A stretch of DNA of 64,000 nucleotides. Origin: Datnioides undecimradiatus (Eukaryota > Chordata > Actinopteri > Lobotiformes > Datnioididae). Location: the NCBI GenBank assembly GCA_008933995.1, contig WARS01000007.1, forward strand, positions 5,638,923-5,702,922. The letters are read 5' to 3'. A program made the position numbers and the translations under genes. Below, one piece after another: positions 14,240-26,700 of this stretch (positions are counted from its first letter, which is position 1; each line of letters begins with the position of its first letter). A model generated the notes under the pieces. It was not told where the DNA came from. It did no database searches and was given only the letters and a program-made list of their open reading frames with translations.

Positions 14240-14580
14240 TAGCACGAAGGCTTTCTCGGGCTGAGGCGAGCTGAAGCCGAGGTCTCGCTACCTAATGAAG
14301 TTTCCCGGTCTAATATAATTAATTACAGCACTTATCTGACCAGACAAAACCCAGCTCGATGGATTATATTAGGATGCAACATCTTGGCCCTGGATGGCCG
14401 ACTGGGAAATGGATCATGATTATCTCGCAGTTAGAACAACAGAGATGCACATGGGCCCATCGCCTCATATCAGATCAATTAGCGGCAAGACTCTCCTCTC
14501 CCACTGCAATACTCAATATCATGATGGCCGCACAATCCAGACTGAAGAAAAACAAGGCTTTGCTCTTATAAAAGGAGCCA
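14240..14580. promoter_or_regulatory. Candidate conserved non-coding element
   Basis: The stretch is free of simple repeats and has TAATATAATTAATTACAGC, CATCATGATT-like and ATCAATTA words with even base composition, the texture usual for vertebrate developmental enhancers. Two overlapping open frames here are short and share no known domain. The call depends on comparison with other species that I cannot run. Confidence 0.25.
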
Positions 14581-16849
14581 TATAGTGCATTTATTGTGTT
14601 TTTCGTGTAGGTTTTGGGTTGTTGCAGCTAATTGTTAGTCAGGAAACCAATCCTGTGTTTGAATCCTCCAGTATAGAATCCTATTTCACTTCTCCTTCCT
14701 CTTCTTTAAATACGCAAAGTCAATATGAAGATTTGAGGAGGCATGAACAGACATGAATGCTCTCGAAGGCATGTGTTGAAGCAAAAGTGATTTTACAGTA
14801 TGAATGTGCAGAGGCAGGAGGGAAACCAAGAGAAACTGGGGGATGATAACAGAAAGATTAAGGTTCTTCATAAGTTCTGAGATCAGTCCAAGTCTGGGAT
14901 GACATCTGCATAATTGCTACATTACTGGGCTGAATACACAGCTAGCCAAATTAGTTTAAAGTAATGAAGTAGTAAAAATGTGCCTCACATTCAGTCGGAC
15001 TGCATCTCAGTGACCCCTCTCTTATCATTTCACTGTGTAAAAGTGGATTGGTTTTACAGTCGGTGTGCTGACAGCCGGGTGCCTATCGTCATCTGTATAC
15101 ACATTTTGATGTACTGCGTCCGAAAAACGTTGATGGAAATGTCAACTTCAACGATGCTAACACCTTTGTCGAACAAATTTTGACATATTCCCATAAAGTA
15201 CAATTTCCAATGTATTCCCAAAACCCAATTTTAAAGAAATTCCTGAAGTCCTCTCTTCATTTTCGTAGATAAACAAGGCAACTGGTTGTGTTTCTTCTTT
15301 GTTGAGTACAGGAACACAGCCTGCACGGCCAACTTTTGTCAAATCTATGTTTTATCAAACTAACTGCCTGGTATGTTGACTCCAAACCAGTTAATAGAAA
15401 CGTGCCTGATTCCTTTTTTCCCCCTCTTTTGCAACATTTTAAAAGTTTGCTTGAAATTTTCTCAGCCATCAGATGGAAACGTGTCCAATAAGCCTGCTAG
15501 CATGGTTTGCACCGACCACGTGTGAGTCTAAAACAAAACTGGTCTGTTCATGCTGCCTTGACCACACAGTCTTGCGTTCATGTCTTCTTGCATCTTTACA
15601 TTGACTCCATATGCAGCCATACATGCTTTTCCTCTGTCTATCAGTATTTCAGTCACATCTCGTTGCCCATACATCCCTTGACAGTTAGCTGGTTAAAACC
15701 ATGTTGCATAGTCTCTGGTTCCCGTCAGTCTCTGTCTGACATGACAGCGTTTGAGGTGAGATATTTTGAGGTTTAGTACTTCTAACAGTGCATTGCTTAG
15801 CAACTGACTGCAGCTTCTCATGGTGGCGACCAGAGTCTGCCTGTGAAAACGCAGTACCATCTTTTTCTCCCTCGGGGAGGACGAGGAACCAGCATCTTTA
15901 TCTCCCACTGGCCGACACTCTCCATATTCCGTCGCTAAATTACTTCCTCTGCCTCTGTGATGGAGAAGTAAAAGGAAACGATAAGTCTGAAGGCGTGAAT
16001 ATGGAATTTATATACTTCATAAATGGCAGTTTCTTATGGGATCCTTTCAAGCCGAGCCTTCTGACAGACTGGAGAAATGACTCTTTAGAGTCCTGTGAGA
16101 GCTGATAGCAGGAGATGGATCTGCACAGGAGAGGTCTCAGAGCCAGTGTAGCATATACATACTGTTTTCATCATCTGTTGTGTTGTCGTACAGCTCACTT
16201 TAACCTCTGCGTTTCGGTTCAGTAGGTATACGAAGTACTGTATGCCGACAGGAGGGGTTAAAAGAACAGTAAACAAAACATTCCCAACAGCACATCATTC
16301 AACCGTATCTACTATAAGAGTAGCAGAATGAAAAATGTCTATTTATGAAACATTGAGACCGAATATGTAGTTTACAAAAACCATAGAGTGAGGGAAAAAA
16401 AAACATTCTCCTTTAAAAGTACTGAAACATATTTCATTGAAACGTCTCTCAGTGTAACACTATATAATTCAACAGCAGCGACCAAACAGCTTCAATGTTG
16501 AATCAGCTCCTTTCTAAAAGAGATTCGAGGTAGGAATCATACGGCAGGGTCGTTGTATCAGACTGCAGGAGTTTTAAGGAGGGCAGAAACTAAAAACTTA
16601 ATGGTGGGCCACGGGCCAAAAGCAAACACATATTGATCCACCAACTTATGACTTCATTGCTATGTACTTATGTAAAAACATGTTTGCTTTAGATTTTAGA
16701 TTTTTTGATTTTTAATTGATTAGCTGTCTGGCATAAGTGATGATACTCCACAGATGCTTCATATGAAGTATTAGTTTTTCTTTGCTTTTACTCTGGCCGT
16801 CATGCATCAACAGGTGGAGGATCTGGGGTATCGAGATACTCTGGGAGAT

Positions 16850-16928
16850 CTAGAGCACTGAATCTAAAGTATAGATTCAGAGCACTGATTCTAGAGCACT
16901 GAATCTAAAGTATAGATTCAGTGCTCTA
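16850..16928. repeat. 41-bp tandem duplication ending in a perfect 16-bp-arm hairpin
   Basis: A 31-bp sequence at 16850-16880 recurs exactly at 16891-16921 (period 41). The second copy is followed by the inverse of its own start, so TAGAGCACTGAATCTA (16892-16907), loop AAGTA (16908-16912) and TAGATTCAGTGCTCTA (16913-16928) form a perfect stem. The first copy only forms a 9-bp stem (CTGAATCTA / TAGATTCAG). No TE ends were recognised. Confidence 0.9.
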
Positions 16929-19519
16929 AAGTATGCTGCTAAAGTATAAAGCATAAAGTTGTTTGTAAGTCATCAGTCTTCAGCTGACACCATTTTTTTG
17001 TAATCTGCATATTCTACATTGTTTTTTTAGTCATCACGCATTCTCACACAATACTTCTCTTCAGCATCCCACACAAACACCACAATTCAGTGTTGGGGAA
17101 GTTACATTAATAAACAACAGTTATGGTGTCATATTTCTCTGTTATATTCTTTCTCATACTCATTTTCAGACTGCTGCTCAGTGATTTTGGATTTATGTCT
17201 TGTTGCAGCCCTGGGCTGTTGCAGCTCATTTTAAGTCATCCAACTGTATGCAATGAAAAACAGTATTTTCCTTCTGTGCACGCCCAGAAGCACGCCTGAA
17301 AGGCATCTGCGTGTGACTAAGCACATTATGGTCCCATTTCTTTTGCATATCGGGTCTTTTGCTCTTTTTTGGGTTTATACGGAATGAATTGAGCTAATCA
17401 GCTTGACGTCACAACAAAAAAAACTCAAAGGCTAACTTCCGGTTGAAAACCTCGTTCCAGACCCATCAGATTAAGTGTAATAATTCATGTGACTCTGTCA
17501 GTGTATAAACAAGCCAGTTGAGTAAGTGAAATATGAGCCGGATGTCTCAGTGTGAGGCATTTTGTCAGACTGAGTTGTTTTATCTAGCAAGAATGATTTT
17601 TGGCTGCTGCAAAGCATTTCATCAGAAGCAGAGCAGAATCAAAGCTTTCGTGAGGGTATTTAGTATTAAAAGCAGGCAGATTTATGGAGTATGTGGCTTT
17701 TTTGCCTTTGTGTCTTTAGGTCTCTTTTATGATTCATAAGACACTTTAGGTTTGTTTGTGGCCTGCAGAGCTGAGATGACTGTTGCTGTAAAACATTTTG
17801 ATTAAATCTGTCTTAGACATGAACACACACCCTAATCCAGTTCAAAATATCTTCTACTTCTTTCTGTTTCTCAGATCTGGGTCAGTTAACCTTAAGGAAT
17901 GTTGTTTTTCATTTATTCTTGAATGCACAACAATCTTTTGAAGTTGTTTTACAAAAGAAACATCTATGTTTTCAACTAAAAAATGCCACGGGTCATAATT
18001 GCAGCTAATATGTATATGTAAAGTGTTGAGTACTGCTGGACATTGTGACTGCACAGATGTCTTTGATGTCATAGCGAGACTCACAGATGCATTTGAACAC
18101 ATTTAATAGATCTGTAAGTGTTGGACTATGTGATGCAAGGATGAAAATCATTGAAGTGGTTGGCAGCCAACCAGAAATTTGGAAAGTACAAGTCTGATGG
18201 ACAGAGTGATCATGTTTCCCTCAAATTTCTAATGTGTTTTTCATTGGAAACGGAACACTTTCTTCTTGGCTTGCTTTATTATTCTCAAAAGAAAGTGCAG
18301 AATCGCTTTCTTCCAATGTCTGCGGCAGATGTAAACAAATCCAAGAGTGTATAGTCACCGACATGCCAGAGGAGATCACGTAAAGCCAGTCTTTTGTTGT
18401 AAACCCATTTTCACACTGTCTGACCCACAGAGGTGGCGGTGATGAGGAACAGCTGCCTCGTTGCGATCTCTCAGTGCTGCTGCCGTCTGTCCGAGCTGGT
18501 TACTGCTGGTCACCACCTTCCTGTAGATGCGCACACACACAGAGGTGTGAGGTGTAGCACGCTGTTGGCTACTGCCCCGACCCACTCAGATAAATACCAG
18601 CCAATGTGGCCTGACAGGTTTTGCCTCATTCTTGAGTGCACCACAGTTGAATCATCCAGGGGCACAAAGCTGAAACATCCTCAACCTGTGTGCATATCTG
18701 AACTGCAGCAGACTCCTGAATCTCCAGGAAACTGGTCAGGCTGCACTGAGCCTGCCAGCATCACATCAGAACATCTTCACTCTGCACACTCTTTAACTCA
18801 TTACTTTAAAAGCCGTTGGCTCATTCATTTACAGAGAGTTTTGAACACATAATATGCCAACAATATCATATTTAGATTGCATGAAAAGTGAATAAATTAA
18901 GCTTACCAAACCAGAGCACATGTGGAATTGGCACCAATGAGCAATAGCAAACTATCCTGACAGTGCTCACCTCTGAGAGGCCGAGATTCAAAAATTAAAG
19001 GAAGCTATTGTAGCTTATTAGAAGCTGCACGACCCATGGCTTGTAGATGCCATGAGAGAGGATTTGATGGTGCAAGTGCATCTTTTGAGTAAACTCTGGC
19101 TTAACTGTTTGGTTAGCAGCTAACTTGTTAGCTACTATTTTTATTAAATGAAATACATCTGCTTATTCTTTAGCAGTGAGTTTGCTCTACAGTGCAGTGA
19201 GTATATTCTACCAGTATATTCGCTACATCATCAAACTTCTACAACCAATTGTATCACAAAGATGTGTGACACATTATAATTTGACTCTTATTTTGTACAT
19301 ATACTGCACGTGGAAGAAGGATTTCTCTTCTGCTGCTCCATTTTTAGTTTTTCTTCATGCAATGATAAATAATTAGCTTTTTTCTTATATAGACTGGATA
19401 TCTAAAGCTAGAATAAGCCATGTGCTATACAGATTGCGAGAATGAACTTGACTTAGCCAGACATGCCACAACCACATGAAAGTCGGTGCTTGGAGGCTCA
19501 ATTTCATTTATTTATTTTC

Positions 19520-19537
19520 TTTTTTTTTTTTTTTTTT
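19520..19537. repeat. Poly-T run (18 bases)
   Basis: A T run downstream of a TTTA-rich stretch. No element was recognised next to it. Confidence 0.85.
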
Positions 19538-22500
19538 GCTGAGCTCTGCTGCATTAAGCCAAAGCCTTGTCCTTCACCCCCGCATCCCCCTCCCTCGCCA
19601 ACCAACCAATGTCACCCCACTCCCCCTGCTAATGCATGACCTACTGGAGGTGTTTACGTGTGTATCTGTGTGTTCATCTACGGGGACGAGGCATCATGGG
19701 AACAAGCTGCTTCCCTCTTTGCTTCATTTGAGCGGTTAAATCCCGTGGAGGCTCAGATGTAAAGCTCCCTCTCACCTCGCAGATGGCTCAGCGCTTATAT
19801 GCTAGTACAACATGACTCTCCAACACTAGGGGGGATAGACATGTCGCCATACTTCCCTGACAGTGGATGTACCAACAAACTTAAACCAACAATAATAATC
19901 TCCAGTCATTTTCCTTCAATTAAACTCAATTACCTCCTGCAGAGACTCACTTCAGGTTCGTTCGGGAGCTCTCTGTGTGTACATTTCAATGCAGCTCCTC
20001 AGCATGTGAGAGTCAATCTGAGATGATGTTTGATAATGCTCTGATTAATATTGCATGCTTCATCTCACTTGACTATTAATGTATTCCTGCTCGCTTGTAT
20101 GGTATCTCTGTGGTCCATCTCTCAAGCGGTTCTGCTTGTTATGCCAGTCCCGTGTGTGTGCATGGGTGTGTGTGTGAATGTGTGTATGCGCTCAGAGCCC
20201 ACACGCAGCAGATAAGAAGTCATTCTCAGGCCCTGTGTGAGTGGCAGTGAGGAGACAGCAGAGGAAGAAAGAAAAGAAAACGATGGGCCACCCCTTTTCT
20301 TTCTTATCAGACAGCGAGGGAGAGCCAGCTGGATTGTACCTGAACCACACAGTGTTTCAGGTACAGACAAAGTCGCTCAGTACCCACTTTTTCCAAAATT
20401 AGATTCCTCGCTTTATTGTTGAAGCAAGAAAAGAAGATACTTTTCAAACAATTAGTCATTTTTTCCGAGCTCTGGTCACAGCTTGCACATTTATTACTGA
20501 GATTAGGAATGAAACATTACATAATTTACATTGTGTTGCAAGATTTCTGCATTTTACAGAGGGATGTAGGTCTGAAAGTGTTTTGCCTCTTTCACACCAC
20601 ACAAAAACACCTGCTATAATCTGGCTTTTTGTCTTTTATATGAATGGGTATGATCGACATTTGAAGGTGGGTCCAATGACTCTGCAGTAGTCACAGGTGT
20701 TTATTCGCTCCAGCTCTGATCGGCAGTGATGTAAACACAACACTCAGGTATTCACTTTCGTCCCTCATCCAGCCGTGATGCTTTGACGAACGCGGATGAT
20801 CGTGTGTAAAAGGCTAATTAACCAGGGCCACTGGCAAGACAGCGATATTGCCATATTACTTTCCACTGTAACTCACTGTTACACCTGCAGTCTTGATATC
20901 AATTGTGTTGTCGCACTAGAAAAAACACACAAAAAGGCAAACACACCTGCTGACAATGTAAAAGGAGTCCACTGATGATTTTTTGTGGTTTTACCTGTGT
21001 TTAAAGTTGATTTAATGTAATTAATTACATGTCTATTGTGTAAACTTGTCAAAAAAAAATAGTTTTGCAGTTGTGCTTTTAGTGCTTGGACTATTATAAC
21101 ATTCCAAGATACTGCATGTAATAATTTCATGGTGTGGTTTACTACAAACATACAGTCCATTATTCACAGTCATACAGTCTTACATTAATTATTGCTACAG
21201 ATGTAGCTGCTGTACTCCTGAGGGACTAAAACAGAAACCATTGTTCAGCTGTGAACAGTCATGTCTTAATTTTGCTCTTTCTACTGGAAGTGATGGCCAC
21301 TGCTCTGCTGCATCTTGGTTTAATGCAGAGCTAGCAGTCTGCACGAAAACACATCAGTCCTGAGGGAATTGTTCCGTCTTGACACCCCCCGTGGAGCAGC
21401 CGTGGATGAGTGGAGGAAGTACAGAAACACCGAGATAGACAGCAACAAACACAGAGATGGACATAGGCCAGACACCCCTTAAGGCTATTTGGGTTCCCTG
21501 CCACTCACGCACATGTCATGGACCACTGACCCACACGCTGGATTGCATCATCAAGTTTGAAAAGTTTTGTGTGTTATTTCATATGATGCTTTCATTCTTC
21601 ATTCTCAGACACACATATTGGCTCCTTTTCACTGATCGGTGGCAGATCTAACAAGTTCCCAGTGGTTCCAGTTCCAAACCGGGCATTTGGAATGGATTGT
21701 TATCAGTCTGATCTATTTATCATGTCATTTGCCCGATTTCCTATGGAGTGTGAACATAGCATCATAAGTCATGGTAAACCCACGCTCTAAATTGCAGTGG
21801 CTAGTTATATTTGCCGATGTATATAATCTCTATGGATATGGACTGCACTTGTGTGTATGTGAGTCTTGGCTGTCAGCTTAATGGAGTATCTATCATGTCA
21901 AAAACACGCGCCTCAGAAACCATCAAAACTCAAAACTCTCGTCCTCAGTTGTATTCAGTCAAATCAAACAAAATCCAATGTTTTTACAATAAATTCAATA
22001 TTTCTCCTCCCCCGATGTGAAATGGAATTTCTCTTTCTGAATAATATGTTTTGTTTGAACTCCAGCTGCTCCCAAGCTTCTCCAGTGAGATGCTGTCCTC
22101 TTGCACCGTCGAGGCCACTACTCTTATTAGTGGGTTGAGATGGCCTCGGATATATTGCCTCCAGACTGATTTCCTCCTCCACTATAAGAACCACAAAGCT
22201 AATACTGCAGTGTGGATGTCACCCGACTTCTTCTGTCTTCTGTTCACTTTCTCATCTTCTTTGAAGAGTTTATTCTTATTTTAATATTTAAGTTAGAACA
22301 TACTGAACTGTGTCTATGTGTTATTGTTGGAGTGATGAATGTAAATTGACAACTCACACATTTCAGAGTGTGTAGTGACACAACTCAAGGATAACAGGAG
22401 CTGACATACAGTGCAGGGGAACTATGAGAGATGGAGATAGTACAGTAACTGGCAGGCGACATCTTACCGCACATCCCTCAACACAAATGCATTTAACATT

Positions 22501-23610
22501 TTATAGTTGTGGATGATATAACTCCCTTTTCTGTTGATGTGAAGCATGATGTGAAGTGACAACCTGTGAAAGCTGCCAAAGGTATATCCATTTTTTAATT
22601 TGCAATTGCGTGAATGCTTTTTCATACACCAAAAGGTTTAATTTCTTTACACAGACCCCGACAAAATTCAACGGGATCAATCAAAGAAAGCCTCTGTCTT
22701 TCTGCTGAAGCGCCACAGGTTACCTTCACATGAGGATGAATTCTGTCATTGAGCATTTTTCTCTCCCTGGTGACCTCCCTCCTTCTCTCAGCGAACTGTT
22801 TGATCAGTTTGATTCGTTCAAACAGAATACGGCTCTCTGTGTTTTCCGGGTAAACTTTCCACTCCACAGGTGGGGTATCTCAGTGTACTTTTCATTTATT
22901 TTTAATGGCAGGCCCTTCAGGCATTGGACTCATGAGCCCCTTTTCCTCTTGCACGCTCTGGTCTGTCGTTGCACTCTCGTCCTCTGAGGGTTCCCCTGAC
23001 GGTGAGGGTAAACGACTTGAAGCTGAGGTTGTCCTTTCGTCAAGCATGATTCTCTGACTGCGAGAGCTGCCGTCTTCGCTTTGAGGGCAGGATATCTTGT
23101 TTGTTCTGTGCCTGCAAAGCAGCAGGGTTCCTCACTAAAGTTATGCCTAATGGATATATGAGACCCAGTCTGGTAGAGAGCTTACCCTTCCAACTTCACA
23201 CAATTTAGCAGATAGTTGCGACCAAGACCCACCTGATGATTGAGGTAGTATGGAGTTTTATTTCATGTCAAGGTCGAGATATTTATCACACCAAGGGTAG
23301 ATCAGAGCGATGAAACACTATCAAAAGACAGAAATGTCTAGCACTATAAAATATTAAAGTGCACAGAGAAAAACACAAATGATTCTGTACAATATAAACT
23401 AAGTTCAATGGAATTTATATCTAATGGGTTTAAAAGGTTTTCAATCGCGAGAGTTTTATTATTGAAGAAACCGTATAAGTGACCTCTTGCCATCATAAAA
23501 ATAATGACTGTCTCTCAGATGCAAGACTGAAGTAGCATGATGTTATAATGACACACATTCATTCATAGAGGGATGTCTGTGTGAGGGCTCTGATATAAAT
23601 ATTCACTTAT

Positions 23611-23770
23611 CCAGTGAAATATCCCAACATCTACTCGATGGATTGACTCATCAATCTTGTAAGGGCATATGTTGTTCCCAGACAGTGTATCCTAATTACT
23701 TTGGTGATCCCTGGCTTTTCCTCTCACCACCATTTGTAGTTTTGAGTGAAATGTCATGTCAAGGATTGTC
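23611..23770 (-). repeat. Partial copy of the same percomorph repeat, reverse orientation
   Basis: Read on the reverse strand, this stretch carries the central part of the family found at 44530-44973. On the + strand the landmarks are AGTGAAATATCCCAACATCTACT, then GATGGATTG, CCTAATTACTTTGGTGATCCCTGGCTTTTCCTCT (23691-23724), a CACCACCAT remnant of the GGTGGCGC box, and TTTTGAGTGAAATGTC. It is shorter and lacks the outer parts. Confidence 0.65.
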
Positions 23771-26700
23771 AGTGCATGACAAACTCCTGTCAGCCCTGTC
23801 TTTCTGTAGTGTTTATTGCTTTAGTGGCCATCAGTCCAGACTTTTATGATATATAAGCATGGTTTTTTAAAAAAAATTAATCGTAAATTGACGTGTTGAT
23901 TTGAACATTGTGCAGTTCTGCAAAACCTGAGAGAAAATGCACTTTGATCTGCACAGAACGCTGGTGACGTCTCAGACTCATGTAGAAATCAGAAGCTGCT
24001 AAATGAGTCTATATGTCACAGGATGAAAACTGGAAACAAACGTCTCCTGTCCTCATTAGCTGGGTTTGATAAGCCCCTGTCTGTGACACTGACACACAGC
24101 CACAGAGGTCTGTCTTTTTCAATACAGTCCGGTGCCCCAGTGGAAATGCCAGCTGGTGCAGCTGCTTCCAGTACACAGACTCTACATGAAGTCAATACTT
24201 TAGCCACATACACACAAAGCTGCCTCTGTCTGCTGCTTTCTCTTTGCCAGCATTTGGTCCCCAGAGGGAGGCTGGGAGATTTGGTGGCTATAGAGATGTC
24301 ATATACACATGTGTGCACATGCACACACAATTGTCTTATACACTGGTCATGCACATACATAGTAGTGCAGCAGCTTTTAAGCCCACTGGCTGACATGCAC
24401 ACAATGCACATGGTGGAAAGCCAGGACCCCTCCCGGGTGTTAAATGCTCGTTCGTTTGCCAAGCTTCTAGTCAGAGGCACAGAGGTAGAGGCGTTTGAGG
24501 TTGGAACTGAGACAGTTTTCTTCGCAGTGCAGCCGTGTCCACAGCCTGCTGCTGCATGCTCGCCTGCCTGCCTCAAAATGAGCCTTTTCCTCAGGAAGAA
24601 GCGTAGGCTTTATGGGAACGCTGCTGAGCACTCGGACCTGCCAATTAGGCCGAGCCTCTCCAAACTCTCCACCGCGCAGTGCTGCTGTTATTACTTCCCT
24701 CAGGATTCACAGCAAGTCCTTACCCATTCACAGGCATGAGCCTTTGCACTAGCTCTATGGCATCCTGACACAGTTCACACTAGCTGGTTAGAACCAGGTG
24801 TTAGGAAATTTACAGGGTTTTATGTCAAGTAACATAGACATATGTAATGATATAAATATGTATGCATTAGACCTTATGCAAAAGGAGCATGAGCAAGACA
24901 CTGTGCATGTAGCACCTGCAGGAATTTATCAGTGTGTACACACTGTGTTTGGGTACATTATTGTTTAGCCACTGTAGCCTGTTAGCCTTAATCTCACAGT
25001 AAAGCTGACTAGCCTTTCTCTGCTGTGGTCCCAAAAGAACAACATAACAATAAGTTTAAAGAACAATATTTCACAGTAATAGAGAGTAAATGAAAAGATT
25101 TCAACTTGGACAACAAAAGCTGCCGTTATAATTTAACTCTGAGCCATTTTAAACCCCCACAAGCTGCTGTTTGTCTTTTGACTGTTTCTCAACCTTACTG
25201 CCAATTTTAAGAAAACTAATGACTTTAAAAAAAGAAAAATCTGAATGAACAAGTCACATGATCAATGGATAAAATATGCTCTTTGGACGGGTCCAAAACA
25301 ACAAATTGGCTCAAACTACTGATTTTGGCTTTTGTGCAGATAGTGATTTCACACTAAAGACATTAAGCATGCTAAAGCTATCACCAGGCACTCATCAGCT
25401 GCTCACAAAAGCTCTAATGGGTTTCAGACAAGTTTTTTTGTTTTTTATGTCCAAGAGTTTTTAGCATCACGTCATTTGAATAATTTAAAATCTTCAGAAG
25501 CTGTTGGCCAGAGTCACATTTTATAAAAGTCTTTTAATTGTCTTGCTTTTTTTTTTAACTCTATCAAATCAAAGATGAGCTTTTAATAGGAGCTCTTTGG
25601 TGTATTATCCGAACTGAACCTCTGTGCTTTGCTCTCCTAATAAAGTGGCTTATGGCTTGGAGAAATTGAACAGTAGGGAAAATGGCCTCATGAATGAATT
25701 AGTCGTCTGCAACAGATTACTGCTGCAATAAAATAGCATGTATCTCATTTCGACCTTAGCAACCATTGAAAAGCCCCGTTGTCACCTTCAGAGCCAGGGG
25801 GGGCAGATCCTGGATTAAATGTGCTGTGTTGCATTTAATCCTCCACTGGTGTTTGGCAGAAAACAACAAAGAAGAAGTGTTATTCTATAAACTTGTATTA
25901 ATATTCATTCCTCTTGGTAAAAACTGACTCAATCTAAAGAGTTTTTGACACCACTTGACTAATACCCACTCAGATGCTACTGCTGTTTATTTCCCTTTGT
26001 GGGATTTTTCCCATAAACGTTCGCTTGCATGTGTTTGATTGGCCAATGCAGCGTGTTGACTGGATGATGCTTGCGGCGTAGCAAAAAGTTGAGCAGAGTG
26101 TGACTTTTTTTTGCCCAAGGGGTGACAGCTAACCTTGAAAAAAGATACAAAAGAACCTATAAAAACAGCTGATTGTAGCTTCAGAGAGCAGGAGCGTGAG
26201 ATTAAAACTTTGAAGAGTCTCAGGGCCAAGAGAGGTTGATTCTTGCCTTTCATGTTTGGTGAAGATATTAGAATTATCTGGATGTTTGACTCTTGGTGGC
26301 TATGGTAACACAAGCATAAAGGGCAGAAGTTACAAAAGTAACTCATGAGCAAAACTGTTTCTACTAGTTAAAGCCTGTACCCTTATACCCTTCAGGTGAG
26401 GCTGTTTATGCCCACAGGCGTCACAGATATGTTATTCCCGATTGTTTTGCCAATTAGAGTTTGTGTGTGCAGGAAGCTGAGATCTGGTTTTGTTTGTTTC
26501 CTCTATTGCAGTCTGAATAAAACCACCCATCTTTCCCCCCTTTACGAGTTGTTTCCAAAGGCCCCACCACTATAAAGCGTCACCAGGACTCAAGTGTCTC
26601 CTATTAAAGCGCAAACTCTAAACCATGTGAGGGGTCTGCCTGGAGCACTTGGCTGTGCGCTGTATGTTTCTCTAAGGAACAGAAATGTCACCAAGCAAGA

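Larger units (their letters stand above)
12001..23610 (+). other. Upstream vav2 intron, block 2: no gene seen
   Basis: This block contains CA/TG microsatellites (12265-12291, 13399-13415), an enhancer-like segment (14240-14580), the duplicated hairpin (16850-16928), a CRE palindrome TGACGTCA (17404-17411) and a poly-T run (19520-19537). The ORFs are short, overlap on both strands and carry no known domains. At about 17089-17110 the phrase CAGTGTTGGGGAAGTTAC resembles the end of a fish non-autonomous DNA transposon, but no matching second end was found. Confidence 0.6.

Noticed and set aside
14630-14680. TGTGTTTGAATCCTCC resembling a tRNA B-box
   Set aside because: No A-box or cloverleaf could be placed upstream; not a tRNA gene or clear SINE.
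17089-17112. CAGTGTTGGGGAAGTTAC resembling a fish non-autonomous DNA transposon end
   Set aside because: No inverted partner end or target duplication found within several hundred bases; may be chance or a solo relic.
18151-18210. KFGKY word considered as the missing vav2 CH-domain exon end (DFGK)
   Set aside because: Surrounding translation does not match the CH domain and no donor site follows the Lys codon.
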